DNA of 22,937 nucleotides. Origin: Eggerthellaceae bacterium. Its GTDB lineage: Bacteria > Actinomycetota > Coriobacteriia > Coriobacteriales > Eggerthellaceae. Location of the stretch: contig CAAEEV010000196.1 of assembly GCA_900754955.1 (NCBI GenBank), forward strand, positions 1-22,937. Direction: 5' to 3'. Under the pieces are notes generated by a model. The model saw only the letters and a program-made list of their open reading frames with translations, was not told where the DNA came from and did no database searches. The position numbers and the translations under genes are program-made. This document shows, piece by piece, positions 8,669-15,594 of this stretch (positions are counted from its first letter, which is position 1; the number at the start of each line of letters is the position of its first letter).

Positions 8669-9419
8669 CCAGATCATTCCCGGCGCTGAAGAACGCATCG
8701 CCAACGAGGCCTTTCTTGAGGAGCGCAAGGCGAAGGGAACCGAGGTGCGCATCCAGCGCAAGTCGAAGCAGGCGCGCATCACGCACGGCATCACGGTGAT
8801 CAGCTGCATCCTGCTGGCGATCAGCGGCCTGTTCGTGTTCGTGCCGGCGCTGACGCAGCTGGTGGGCAACGACGTCGTGTTCGTGTTCCGCATGGCACAT
8901 CGCGTGCTCGGCGTGGTGTTCGTGGTCGTGCCGATCGTGAGCGCGATCCTCGCGCCGAAGGGCGTTGCCCACATCTTCCGGAACCTGTTCACCAAATGGG
9001 ATTCCGATGACAAGAAGTGGATGGCGCTGTTCATGCCGTACCTGTTCATGGCGAAGCACCTGCATATGCCCGATCAGCGTGAGGTGAAGAGCGGCCAGCG
9101 ATTCGCCGACGGCATGCTGTGGCTGTTTGGCGCGGTCATGGGCGTAAGCGGCGTGGTGCTTCTGCTGGGCACCACGGTGTTCGATCTGCCGGCAGGTCCC
9201 TATGGCGTGGTGCTGCTGATCCACGACATCGGGTTCTTCTTCATCGCTATCTTCGGCATGGCGCACATCTTCCTCGGTGCGGGCATCTTCCAGCCGTATC
9301 GCGGCAGTGCGCGCATCATGTGGGGCGACGGTACCGTGTCCGAGTCCGACGCGCTCTATCACTGGGGCCATTGGGCTCGTGAGGAGCTGACGACGCGCGA
9401 GAACGTCGTCGAGAAGTAG
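8661..9419 (+). CDS. fdnI: Formate dehydrogenase cytochrome b (gamma) subunit
   Basis: The 252-residue membrane protein has about four hydrophobic helices (residues 42-66, 75-98, 150-172, 183-209) and belongs to the FdnI/FdoI cytochrome b561-like group. His42, His80, His188 and His202 sit inside or at the ends of helices and are likely haem ligands. It should pass electrons from FdnH to menaquinone. The N-terminal 35 residues are charged and cytoplasmic. The ATG lies inside the end of fdnH (8-base overlap) with GGGAGGTC upstream, so translation is coupled. Confidence 0.92.
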   Translation: MSSQIIPGAEERIANEAFLEERKAKGTEVRIQRKSKQARITHGITVISCILLAISGLFVFVPALTQLVGNDVVFVFRMAHRVLGVVFVVVPIVSAILAPKGVAHIFRNLFTKWDSDDKKWMALFMPYLFMAKHLHMPDQREVKSGQRFADGMLWLFGAVMGVSGVVLLLGTTVFDLPAGPYGVVLLIHDIGFFFIAIFGMAHIFLGAGIFQPYRGSARIMWGDGTVSESDALYHWGHWAREELTTRENVVEK

Positions 9420-9428
9420 ACGGCTGCG

Positions 9429-9465
9429 GTCCTGCCCGCCTGGCGTTCTGTCGGGCGGGCGGGAC
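9429..9465 (+). terminator. Hairpin after fdnI, probable terminator
   Basis: GTCCTGCCCGCC (9429-9440) pairs with GGCGGGCGGGAC (9454-9465), 12 bp with one T-G pair and a 13-nt loop, starting 10 nt after the fdnI stop. A weak T-containing run (ttgcttcctg) follows. Confidence 0.65.
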
Positions 9466-9574
9466 TTGCTTCCTGCTGGGGACCGGTGGCGCCGATCGCC
9501 TCGCGAGGGGAGGCGGGCGATGCTCGTTTCTCCCTGTGAGCTGTATGAGCTTTTCCGTGGCGAGGGGCTCGTCT

Positions 9575-9628
9575 CGCTTTCGGGCGGCGTCGATCGCACC
9601 TTCTTCGCTTTCGGGCGGCGTCGATCGC
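9575..9628. repeat. Direct repeat of 23 bp, period 31
   Basis: CGCTTTCGGGCGGCGTCGAT plus CGC occurs at 9575-9597 and again, identically, at 9606-9628, followed both times by a near-identical CTTCTTC stretch. It lies in the 403-nt spacer between fdnI and fdhE, which has no gene I can support. Confidence 0.85.
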
Positions 9629-9733
9629 GTCTTCTTCTGCGAACGAATGCTTCGCGTGAACCATCTGCGTTTTCCTGGGCGCGGTATTCGCCCCTGATCT
9701 GATAATCCAACCGCTTGAGCATGTTATGTGCCG

Positions 9734-9774
9734 CGTCCCTTCTTCCTCTTGTATATCAAGAGGAAGAAGGGACG
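9734..9774. repeat. Perfect 18-bp inverted repeat with TATAT loop
   Basis: The arms CGTCCCTTCTTCCTCTTG (9734-9751) and CAAGAGGAAGAAGGGACG (9757-9774) are exact reverse complements around TATAT. It lies 48 nt before the fdhE ATG. One arm is pyrimidine-rich and the other purine-rich. No T run follows, so it is not a textbook terminator. It could be an operator, a transcript-stabilising hairpin or a control hairpin for fdhED. Confidence 0.9.
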
Positions 9775-9822
9775 ATGTTCGAGGGGCACGTTTTGCCCCG
9801 TGCACGAAGAGGAGCGAACCCC

Positions 9823-10716
9823 ATGAACCTGAAGTTGATTGATGCTGCGATCGCCGGCTATCAGGACAAGATCGACGACGCCGACAAGGAACGCCTTTCC
9901 TTCTTCCGCGACCTCTGGGAGGTGCAAGCGCGCTGCGCCGATAAGGCCGACGTCGAGGCGTACGCCGCCCCCGACGCCGAGGCGCTTGCGGATGCGAAGT
10001 TCGCGTTCGAGGCTGCTCCCGTTGAGATCGACGCTGCGCTGTTCGCCGAGACGCTCGAGGCGCTTGCGCGCGCCATGGTCGACTCGGGCTACTACCCCGA
10101 TGAGGTAGCCGAGGGGCTTGCCGCGATCGACTGGCAGGATGTGGCGCACACGAGCGATCTCGCGCTGCTCGGGTCGGATCCCGCGCGCGGGCTCATCGTG
10201 GCGGCTGAGGCGCTCGAGATGAAGGGCATGCCCGAGGGTGCGGCGCGCCTGGCGGCGATCGTCGTTGCGATGGCGCTCAAGCCCCAGCTCGAGGGTCCGG
10301 CGGCGCGCGCCATGAAGGTGCGTGAGGCTGCGCATCTCGCCGATGAGCATCCTCTGTTCTGCCCCGTGTGCGGCACGGCTCCCGCGCTGGCGCATGTGGG
10401 CGGCAAGACCTCCTCGGCGGGGCGCGGTCGCGTGCTCGTGTGCCCGCAGTGCGGTACGGCCTGGGAGTTCGAGCGCGTGCGCTGCGCGCGCTGCGGCACG
10501 CACAACCAGACGCACCTTCACTTCTTCAACCTCGAGGGCGACGACGCCCATCGCATCGCCACGTGCGAGGAGTGCGGCGGCTACATTCGCACGCTGTACT
10601 CCGAGGACGCGCTCGCGCCGTGTTCGTACGAGGTCGAGGACGTCGTGATGGCGAAGCTCGACGCTGTGGCGCAGGACCCGCGCATCGCCGCAGGCAAGAT
10701 GGAGGAGCGCGCCTAG
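9823..10716 (+). CDS. fdhE: Formate dehydrogenase accessory protein FdhE
   Basis: FdhE is needed for maturation of FDH-N/FDH-O and binds iron through paired CxxC motifs. The 297-residue product has an N-terminal helical domain (residues 1-170) and a C-terminal rubredoxin-like part with four such pairs: CPVC (180-183), CPQC (207-210), CARC (221-224) and CEEC (248-251). The linker and HNQTHLHFFNLEGDD segment fit the family. The ATG at 9823 is preceded by AGAGGAG; an in-frame upstream extension from 9715 would translate through the inverted repeat and is unlikely. fdhD follows directly, as expected for a maturation pair. Confidence 0.9.
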   Translation: MNLKLIDAAIAGYQDKIDDADKERLSFFRDLWEVQARCADKADVEAYAAPDAEALADAKFAFEAAPVEIDAALFAETLEALARAMVDSGYYPDEVAEGLAAIDWQDVAHTSDLALLGSDPARGLIVAAEALEMKGMPEGAARLAAIVVAMALKPQLEGPAARAMKVREAAHLADEHPLFCPVCGTAPALAHVGGKTSSAGRGRVLVCPQCGTAWEFERVRCARCGTHNQTHLHFFNLEGDDAHRIATCEECGGYIRTLYSEDALAPCSYEVEDVVMAKLDAVAQDPRIAAGKMEERA

Positions 10717-10750
10717 AGTGCGCTTCCGAAGCGGGCGGGATGGCGACGGC

Positions 10751-11629
10751 ATGACGGTGATGTGCGCGGGCGGCGGCGCGACGTGTGCGGAGGTGCGCGA
10801 CGAGCGCAGTAGCGCGGCTGCGGCTGGGCGCGCCGGCGCGACTGCGGGCGGGCGCGTGCGCCTGCCGCAGGTGCCGTGCGCGGTCAGCAGGCACGATGCG
10901 GCGCTTCGCACGGTGAGCGATGCGTGCGTGGACGTTCCCGTCGAGCACGAGATCAACGTGTTCACGGAAGGCGCGCCGCTCATGCGCATCACCTGCACGC
11001 CCGATCATCTGCGCGAGCTCATCGTGGGGCGCCTGTTCTCCGAGGGGTTCGTTGACGCGCTCGACGACATCGCGGCGCTCGACATCTCCGACGACGGTTC
11101 GACGGCGTACGTGGCGTTCGCGCCTGCGCGTGCGACGGGTGGTGCGCGCCGGGACGCGGCAGAGGTGGTTCCCACTTACGGCGTGCCGGGGCGGCCGTTT
11201 CGCGTGGGCGAGCGGCGCTCGCAGGTGGAGCCCGTGCCGTGGAGCGTCGACGAGGTGCTCTCGCTTGCGCGCATGTTCGCCGCCGACACGCCCGTGCACC
11301 TCGCCACGGGCGGTGCCCACAGCTGCTATCTCGCGTTGGGGGGCGAGGTGCTCTTCTGGTGCGAGGACCTCGGTCGCCACAACGCGCTCGACAAGGTGAT
11401 CGGCCATGCCCTGCTCGCGGACGCCGATCTCGCGCGTGCGACGGTGTTCTCGAGCGGGCGCATTCCCGCCGACATGGTGGGCAAGGTCATCCGCTCGGGC
11501 ATTCCCGTGCTCGTGACCAAGGCGGTGCCCACTGACCTGGCGGTGCGCATGGCGCGCGATGCGCGGCTGACGCTCATCTGCCAGGCGCGCCCCGATTCCC
11601 TTAAGGTGTTCAACGATCCGCTTGCGTAG
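10751..11629 (+). CDS. fdhD: Formate dehydrogenase accessory sulfurtransferase FdhD
   Basis: FdhD transfers sulfur from a cysteine desulfurase to the Mo-bis-MGD cofactor of formate dehydrogenase. The frame has the family landmarks VPVEHEINVFTEG (residues 63-75), RITCTPDHLRELIVGRLFSE (79-98), ATGGAHSC (185-192), CEDLGRHNALDKVIGHAL (204-221) and FSSGRIPADMVGKVIRSGIP. The CxxC motif known in E. coli FdhD (about residues 121-124) is not seen; the same region reads PARATGGARRD. Cys192 in GGAHSC and Cys204 are the candidate sulfur carriers. Start is uncertain: ATG 10751 gives 292 residues, and a GTG at 10718, almost touching the fdhE stop, gives 303. The first 45 residues are Ala/Gly-rich. Confidence 0.88.
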   Translation: MTVMCAGGGATCAEVRDERSSAAAAGRAGATAGGRVRLPQVPCAVSRHDAALRTVSDACVDVPVEHEINVFTEGAPLMRITCTPDHLRELIVGRLFSEGFVDALDDIAALDISDDGSTAYVAFAPARATGGARRDAAEVVPTYGVPGRPFRVGERRSQVEPVPWSVDEVLSLARMFAADTPVHLATGGAHSCYLALGGEVLFWCEDLGRHNALDKVIGHALLADADLARATVFSSGRIPADMVGKVIRSGIPVLVTKAVPTDLAVRMARDARLTLICQARPDSLKVFNDPLA

Positions 11630-11657
11630 CGGCATGGCGGCATGACGCTTTGCGCTG

Positions 11658-11823
11658 GCACTGTTGTTGCGGTTCTGGCGCCGCCGCCGTTGCCGCCGCC
11701 ACCGACGCTGCAATCGCTGTTGTCATCACCGATGCTGCCGCCACTGACGACGACGCCGCTATCGTTGCCGCCATCACTACGATCGTTGCCGTCGTCGCTG
11801 CTACCGCCACCGCTATCACCGTG
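11658..11823. repeat. Degenerate triplet-periodic low-complexity tract
   Basis: About 165 nt consist almost wholly of triplets ending in C or T with G or A in the middle when read in one phase (cgc, cgt, tgc, cac, gat, tac and similar). Every forward frame gives low-complexity peptide (for example runs of Ala, Val, Ile, Thr and Asp), which fits expansion of a simple repeat better than a gene. Confidence 0.65.
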
Positions 11824-12002
11824 GGACGGGGCTTTCTGGTGTGATGGTCTCGCACTTCGCCGGCGCGCTGCTAGGTTGATGCGGCGAGCGTCGGGCTGAT
11901 GCGTTTTGCCGCTGCCGCTGGGGTGGCGAGACAGGCGTCGGGCGAGCTTCGGGTTGATTTCGGTTGCTTTCCGGGGCCGCGTTCCTCTGAGGGACGCCTT
12001 AT

Positions 12003-12192
12003 TCTGAAAAAATGCGTGAAAATCACCGAAGTATGTTCTCGAGAGGCTTCGCCGTATCGTTTTCTCGCGGCGAGCGATTTGTATCACCTGTCTGATCAGG
12101 CATTATGCAGCAGCTTCGTTCTCCGGTCGCGAAACTGGCGGCCTTCTTCTCCGGTTCAAGTGGGTACTTCGGTGATTTTTCTGCATCTCAGA
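12003..12192. repeat. Facing pair of repeats, possible small mobile or dispersed element
   Basis: AAAATCACCGAAGTA (12019-12033) has an exact reverse complement at 12165-12179. The match extends outward with gaps: TCTGA and ATGC on the left (12003-12007, 12012-12015) face GCAT and TCAGA on the right (12183-12186, 12188-12192). The 131-nt interior is not coding and includes the palindrome CTGATCAG (12092-12099) near the centre of symmetry. The layout resembles terminal inverted repeats of a miniature element of about 190 bp; no target-site duplication is evident. Confidence 0.6.
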
Positions 12193-12312
12193 GGTCGTTT
12201 CGCGCGGAAGCGGTAGCTGCTGCAATGACGCAGGGCGCTCAAACGCTATTGGAAGCCATGCGAGACGAACGCAATGGCGATCGCCGTCATTCTGGAATAC
12301 CGGGCGCCGTTA

Positions 12313-12320
12313 GGGGGGGG
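12313..12320 (+). repeat. G8 homopolymer run
   Basis: Eight consecutive G residues (TTAGGGGGGGGCGG) in non-coding DNA. It could vary by slippage or be an assembly-sensitive position; no gene reads through it. Confidence 0.8.
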
Positions 12321-12527
12321 CGGAGGCGTTCGAGGTAGCAGGCTGTCACCGTTGTCGCGGGGGACGTCTCGCGTCACCTAGAGGCTGCCCGGCAGATGCT
12401 GCCACCATGTGCCTAATCGCCAGCACAGCACTCCGCTCGCGTTCCTGCGGGCAGGGGCGGTGTTGACGGCGGGAGTAAGATAGAGAGCGAGAAAAACAAC
12501 AATGAACGTTCGATCTAAGGAGCTCTC

Positions 12528-13664
12528 ATGGCGCAAGAAGAATCGAAGGGGCGCAAGCCTGTGAAAATCGCCCTGCTCACAGGGTATCTCGGTGCGGGTA
12601 AGACCACGCTGCTCAACCACATCCTCGCGAACGATCGCGGCATCCGCGCGGCGGTGATCGTGAACGACATCGGCGAGGTGAACGTGGATGCGAGCCTCGT
12701 GCGCGACGGCGGGCTCACGCAGGCCGAGGACATCATCCCGCTCACGAACGGCTGCATCTGCTGCACGCTGTCCGACGATCTGGCCCAGCAGCTCTCGAGC
12801 ATCGCCGCATCGGGTGAGTTCGACTACATCATCATCGAGGCGTCGGGCATCTGCGAGCCCATTCCCATCGCGTACACCATCAGCGGTTTCTGCGACGCGA
12901 CGCAGCAAGGCGGCGCGCCGCTCGCGCTCGACAACATCATCGCGGTGGTGGACTGCGCGCGCATGTTCGACGAGTTCAACGGCGGCAAGAGCCTGCTTGC
13001 GGAGAACATCGACGAAGACGATGTGGAAAGCCTGCTCATCCAGCAGATCGAATTCTGCACGACGCTCGTGCTCAACAAGACCGACCTCGTGTCGCCCGAG
13101 CAGATCGCCGAGCTCAAGGCCATCGTGCGCAGCCTGCAAAAGAACGCGCGGATCGTGGAGGCGGCGCACAGCGAGGTGCCGCTCGACGAGCTGCTCGACA
13201 CGGGGCGTTTCGATTTCGAGGACGCGTACAACTCGGCCGTGTGGGCCGACGCGATGGAGCATCCCGAGGAGCACGAGGATCCCGAGGTCCTCGAGTACGG
13301 CATCACCACGTTCGTGTACGACCGCCGCAAGCCGTTCGACATCGAGGCGCTCGGCGAGTTCGCGCGCACGTGGCCGAAGAGCATCATCCGCGCGAAGGGC
13401 ATCCTGTGGACGACGCACGATCCCGACGAACGCTACCTGTTCGAGCAGGCGGGAAGTCAGATCTCGCTGACGGAGACGGGTCCGTTCGTGGCTGCGATGG
13501 ATGAGGAAGATCGCGCGAAGGAGCTGGCGGCAAGCCCCGAGCTCGAGGCCGACTGGGACGCTGAGCTGGGTGATCGCGGCACACGCATCTGCTTCATCGG
13601 GCGTCAGATGGACCGTGCAGCGCTTGAAGCGGGTCTCGACGCGTGTCTGACGGAATGGAAATAG
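12528..13664 (+). CDS. COG0523 (CobW/YjiA/ZNG1-like) G3E GTPase, putative metallochaperone
   Basis: The 378-residue product has the GTPase motifs of the G3E family: Walker A GYLGAGKT (residues 19-26), the metal-binding CxCC motif as NGCICCTL (76-79 for CICC), EASGICEP (104-111), and NKTD (183-186). A C-terminal CobW_C-like domain follows (YGITTFVYDRRKPFD, then KGILWTT). Such proteins use GTP hydrolysis to deliver Zn, Co or other metals to client enzymes. It starts at ATG 12528 after AAGGAG. It stands alone, about 900 nt after fdhD and before veg. The metal and client cannot be read from sequence; it lacks an obvious His-rich loop. An acidic insert (ADAMEHPEEHEDPEV) sits before the C-terminal domain. 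Confidence 0.88.
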   Translation: MAQEESKGRKPVKIALLTGYLGAGKTTLLNHILANDRGIRAAVIVNDIGEVNVDASLVRDGGLTQAEDIIPLTNGCICCTLSDDLAQQLSSIAASGEFDYIIIEASGICEPIPIAYTISGFCDATQQGGAPLALDNIIAVVDCARMFDEFNGGKSLLAENIDEDDVESLLIQQIEFCTTLVLNKTDLVSPEQIAELKAIVRSLQKNARIVEAAHSEVPLDELLDTGRFDFEDAYNSAVWADAMEHPEEHEDPEVLEYGITTFVYDRRKPFDIEALGEFARTWPKSIIRAKGILWTTHDPDERYLFEQAGSQISLTETGPFVAAMDEEDRAKELAASPELEADWDAELGDRGTRICFIGRQMDRAALEAGLDACLTEWK

Positions 13665-13737
13665 CATCGACCGCCGGCGGACGGCGCAGCTCGATCATGG
13701 AAATGGTATCGAAAAACTAACTTTTAATTGACAGACG

Positions 13738-13746
13738 TGGTACAAT
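13738..13746 (+). promoter_or_regulatory. Candidate extended -10 promoter of veg
   Basis: TGGTACAAT is an extended -10 box 48 nt before the veg ATG, with a weak -35 (TAACTT, 13718-13723) 17 nt upstream. A nearby TTGACA (13728-13733) is only 7 nt from this -10 and cannot pair with it. Confidence 0.5.
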
Positions 13747-13793
13747 ATGCAGCTGGTATCTGTCTTTTGTAAACCACGATAGGATGTTAAAGC

Positions 13794-14120
13794 ATGGACT
13801 TGGCTAAGCAAGCTAAAATCGTCGACTCCATTCATGATACCCTTAACGATTTTGTCGGTCAACGACTGAAGGTGCGCGCCAACATGGGCCGCTCCAAGAT
13901 CGTTGAGAGCGAGGGCGTTCTCACGCAGGTGCACCCGCAGCTGTTCATCATGGAGGTCGATCGCAAGCGCGGCCGTACGGCACGTCAGTCGTACCAGTAC
14001 GTCGACGTTCTCACCGGCATGGTGGAGCTGTCCCAGAACGGCAAGCCGCTGTTCGCCCCCTTCATCGAGGAGGACGAGCCCGAGGCGGCCCCCGTCTCCG
14101 GGGAGCACGCGCTCGTCTAG
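13794..14120 (+). CDS. veg: Veg family protein
   Basis: The 108-residue product matches the Veg family (DUF1021) of Gram-positive bacteria. It starts with an amphipathic helix (IVDSIHDTLNDFVGQRL), then KVRANMGRSKIVESEGVL, a beta-rich part (VHPQLFIMEVD), and RQSYQYVDVLTGMVEL, which aligns with the SYSYADVLTETVEL segment of Bacillus Veg. Veg is very highly transcribed in Bacillus and has been linked to biofilm formation and cell-wall/replication control. The acidic C-terminal tail of about 25 residues is longer than in Bacillus. ATG 13794 has a modest site (AGGATG). A strong hairpin terminator follows. Confidence 0.87.
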   Translation: MDLAKQAKIVDSIHDTLNDFVGQRLKVRANMGRSKIVESEGVLTQVHPQLFIMEVDRKRGRTARQSYQYVDVLTGMVELSQNGKPLFAPFIEEDEPEAAPVSGEHALV

Positions 14121-14151
14121 CGGAGCGCTGACGAAAACGAAGCGCAGATTC

Positions 14152-14207
14152 AGGGCGGCCCTTTCGCTCGGCGACACGCCGAAGCGGGAGGGCCGCCTTC
14201 GTGTTTT
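14152..14207 (+). terminator. Strong hairpin terminator after veg
   Basis: A long near-perfect stem (AGGGCGGCCC...CGGCG, 14152-14173, with CGCCG...GGGCCGCCT, 14177-14198) with a tiny ACA loop is followed by TCGTGTTTT. A GAAAACGAAG run upstream partly mirrors the downstream CTTCGTGTTTTC, so it may work in both directions between veg and the convergent exporter gene. Confidence 0.85.
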
Positions 14208-14303
14208 CCGATGCGCGCTCTATCGCGGGGCGCAGTGGGGAAGGGGCGCGGCGATTCCTGATGCCAGTGCGTTTTCGGGTGGTTGCGGGCCTTTCGCCTT
14301 GGC

Positions 14304-15257
14304 TCAGGCGCCCTTCTCCTTCTGCTGCTTCCCCTGTTTTCCCTCCGTCTTCCGCACGAGGCGCTGCGAGCCGAGCCAGCTCGCGATTGATCCCGCCGCC
14401 ACGAGTGCTGCGCCCACCCAGAACACGGGACCCGGCGTGGTGGCGAGGATCACCGAGCTCGAGATGCTCGAGAGAATCGGCGCCGCGTATGACGCCACCG
14501 AGAGCTTCTGCATGTCGCCGCGCGTCACGCCGTAGCCCCACAGCGCATAGCCCGTGGCAACGGCGACGGCGGTGGCGAGCAGCGGCAGCGCGTCGACGGG
14601 CTCGATCGTGGTCGGCGGCGCGGGTGCGCCTTGAGCGAAGTAGACCACCCAGAGCGTGACGGCGATGCCCACGAAGAAGAACGCCGTGGCGTTGGCGCCC
14701 TCGGAGAGCGCGGGCGCCGCCGTGTTGTACAGGCCCCAGAGGATCGCCGCGATGAACGCGAGCGCATAGGGCAGCGGATTCGTGAAGAGGGCCGCGAACA
14801 GCGTGCCCGAGCGTAGGATCTCCTCGCCGCCCACGGCGAGCACCACGCCGAGCGTGGCGACAACGGTGCCGGGCGCGATCCACGCGAGCGATCCCGTGCT
14901 GCTTCCGTGTCGGCGCTTGTGCGCGATGGCCCAGAACAGCACGGTGCAGGTGGGCCACAGGTAGTTGAGCATGCTCACCTCGATGGTTTGCCCCTCGGTG
15001 GCGGCGAAGCCGATGGCGAGTGCGAAGATGGTCTCGTACGCCACAAACAGCGTGCCGCCCACGATGAAGTAGCGCACGGGAATTGCGCGCAGGTTCGTGG
15101 GTCGGTTCACGATGAACAGGAACACCGCGCCCACGGAGTAGAGCAGCGCCGCGCCGAGTTCGGCTCCGAAGATGTTCGTGGTGGTGCGCAGTAGTCCCAC
15201 CATGAGGCTCCAGACGAAGATAGCGGCGATGCCGAGTATGGTGGCGCGGTTTTTGAT
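14304..15257 (-). CDS. YddG-like DMT/EamA exporter (aromatic amino acid exporter family)
   Basis: The protein has about ten hydrophobic helices. Its segments VWSLMVGLLR, FVAYETIFALAIGFAATEGQ, and TIEVSMLNYLWPTCTVLFWAI closely follow E. coli YddG (VNYLWP is a hallmark), which exports aromatic amino acids. The frame is open up to ATG 15380, giving 358 residues, but the first 41 are Arg-rich and unlike the family. The only good ribosome site is GGAAGGA, and 6 nt after it stands ATC (15257-15255) at exactly the point where similarity begins (KNRATILGIAAIF). I therefore give the 317-residue form and flag an ATC start; a sequencing error or the long form remain possible. The basic, Gln/Lys-rich tail is cytoplasmic. 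Confidence 0.82.
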   Translation of the reverse strand: MKNRATILGIAAIFVWSLMVGLLRTTTNIFGAELGAALLYSVGAVFLFIVNRPTNLRAIPVRYFIVGGTLFVAYETIFALAIGFAATEGQTIEVSMLNYLWPTCTVLFWAIAHKRRHGSSTGSLAWIAPGTVVATLGVVLAVGGEEILRSGTLFAALFTNPLPYALAFIAAILWGLYNTAAPALSEGANATAFFFVGIAVTLWVVYFAQGAPAPPTTIEPVDALPLLATAVAVATGYALWGYGVTRGDMQKLSVASYAAPILSSISSSVILATTPGPVFWVGAALVAAGSIASWLGSQRLVRKTEGKQGKQQKEKGA

Positions 15258-15298
15258 GGCGGTTCCTTCCAGGTTGGGGCGAGCACGGTGAGCGCGGC

Positions 15299-15359
15299 GG
15301 CGCAGCGGTACGGCGGAGCGGTGGCGCAGCGGCACGGCAGCGCTGCAGCACGGCCGTGC
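15299..15359. repeat. GC-rich direct repeats and a 12-bp palindrome
   Basis: The 337-nt spacer 15258-15594 holds no supported gene. It contains GGCGCAGCGGTACGGC (15299-15314) and GGCGCAGCGGCACGGC (15323-15338), period 24, and the palindrome GCACGGCCGTGC (15348-15359). A third copy of the 16-mer (GGCGCAGCGGTGCGGC) is at 22102-22117, downstream of the dehydrogenase gene. Confidence 0.6.
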
Positions 15360-15594
15360 GGCGAAAATTCCCGAGCGCAACTCGCCTGCTTCGCGCTTCA
15401 GGGCCTTCGTCGTGCTCCCGCCGTTCCGCTATTTCGCGATTTTTCCAAAAAAGCGGCGGAATGTAACAGTGCTGTCCGCCTCTCGGCGCCGTTGCGGAAC
15501 GGAAGCGCATAAATGCCCAGGTCAGAAGCGTGCATCTGCGGAGCGCCCGTCTTGCCAGGTCCGTTTTCCGCATTCGCATGTTACAAAGCGGCGA

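Larger units (their letters stand above)
11630..12527. other. Long non-coding spacer between fdhD and the COG0523 GTPase gene
   Basis: Nearly 900 nt hold no frame with family-like sequence or a supported ribosome site. Its contents are a triplet-periodic tract (11658-11823), a pair of facing repeats (12003-12192), a G8 run (12313-12320), and a leader before the GTPase gene. I looked for a cobalamin riboswitch and tRNA here and saw none. Confidence 0.6.

Noticed and set aside
5150..9049. A 1299-codon open frame on the minus strand opposite fdnGHI
   Set aside because: It is an antisense shadow of high-GC coding DNA: composition is Arg/His/Val/Ala-rich, it has no family motif, and the plus-strand genes are certain.
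9466..9702. Small plus-strand frame (78 codons) between fdnI and fdhE
   Set aside because: It crosses the direct repeats, has no supported start site, and has no recognisable family.
11899..12216. A 105-codon plus-strand frame across the facing repeats
   Set aside because: It has no ribosome site or family-like sequence, and its frame depends on the repeat sequence itself.
12378..12527. Cobalamin or other riboswitch before the COG0523 gene
   Set aside because: Conserved core boxes are not present in the right order; only scattered GC-rich dyads are seen.
13728..13746. TTGACA plus TACAAT as a consensus promoter for veg
   Set aside because: The spacing is only 7 nt; the extended -10 with the weak upstream -35 is a better reading.
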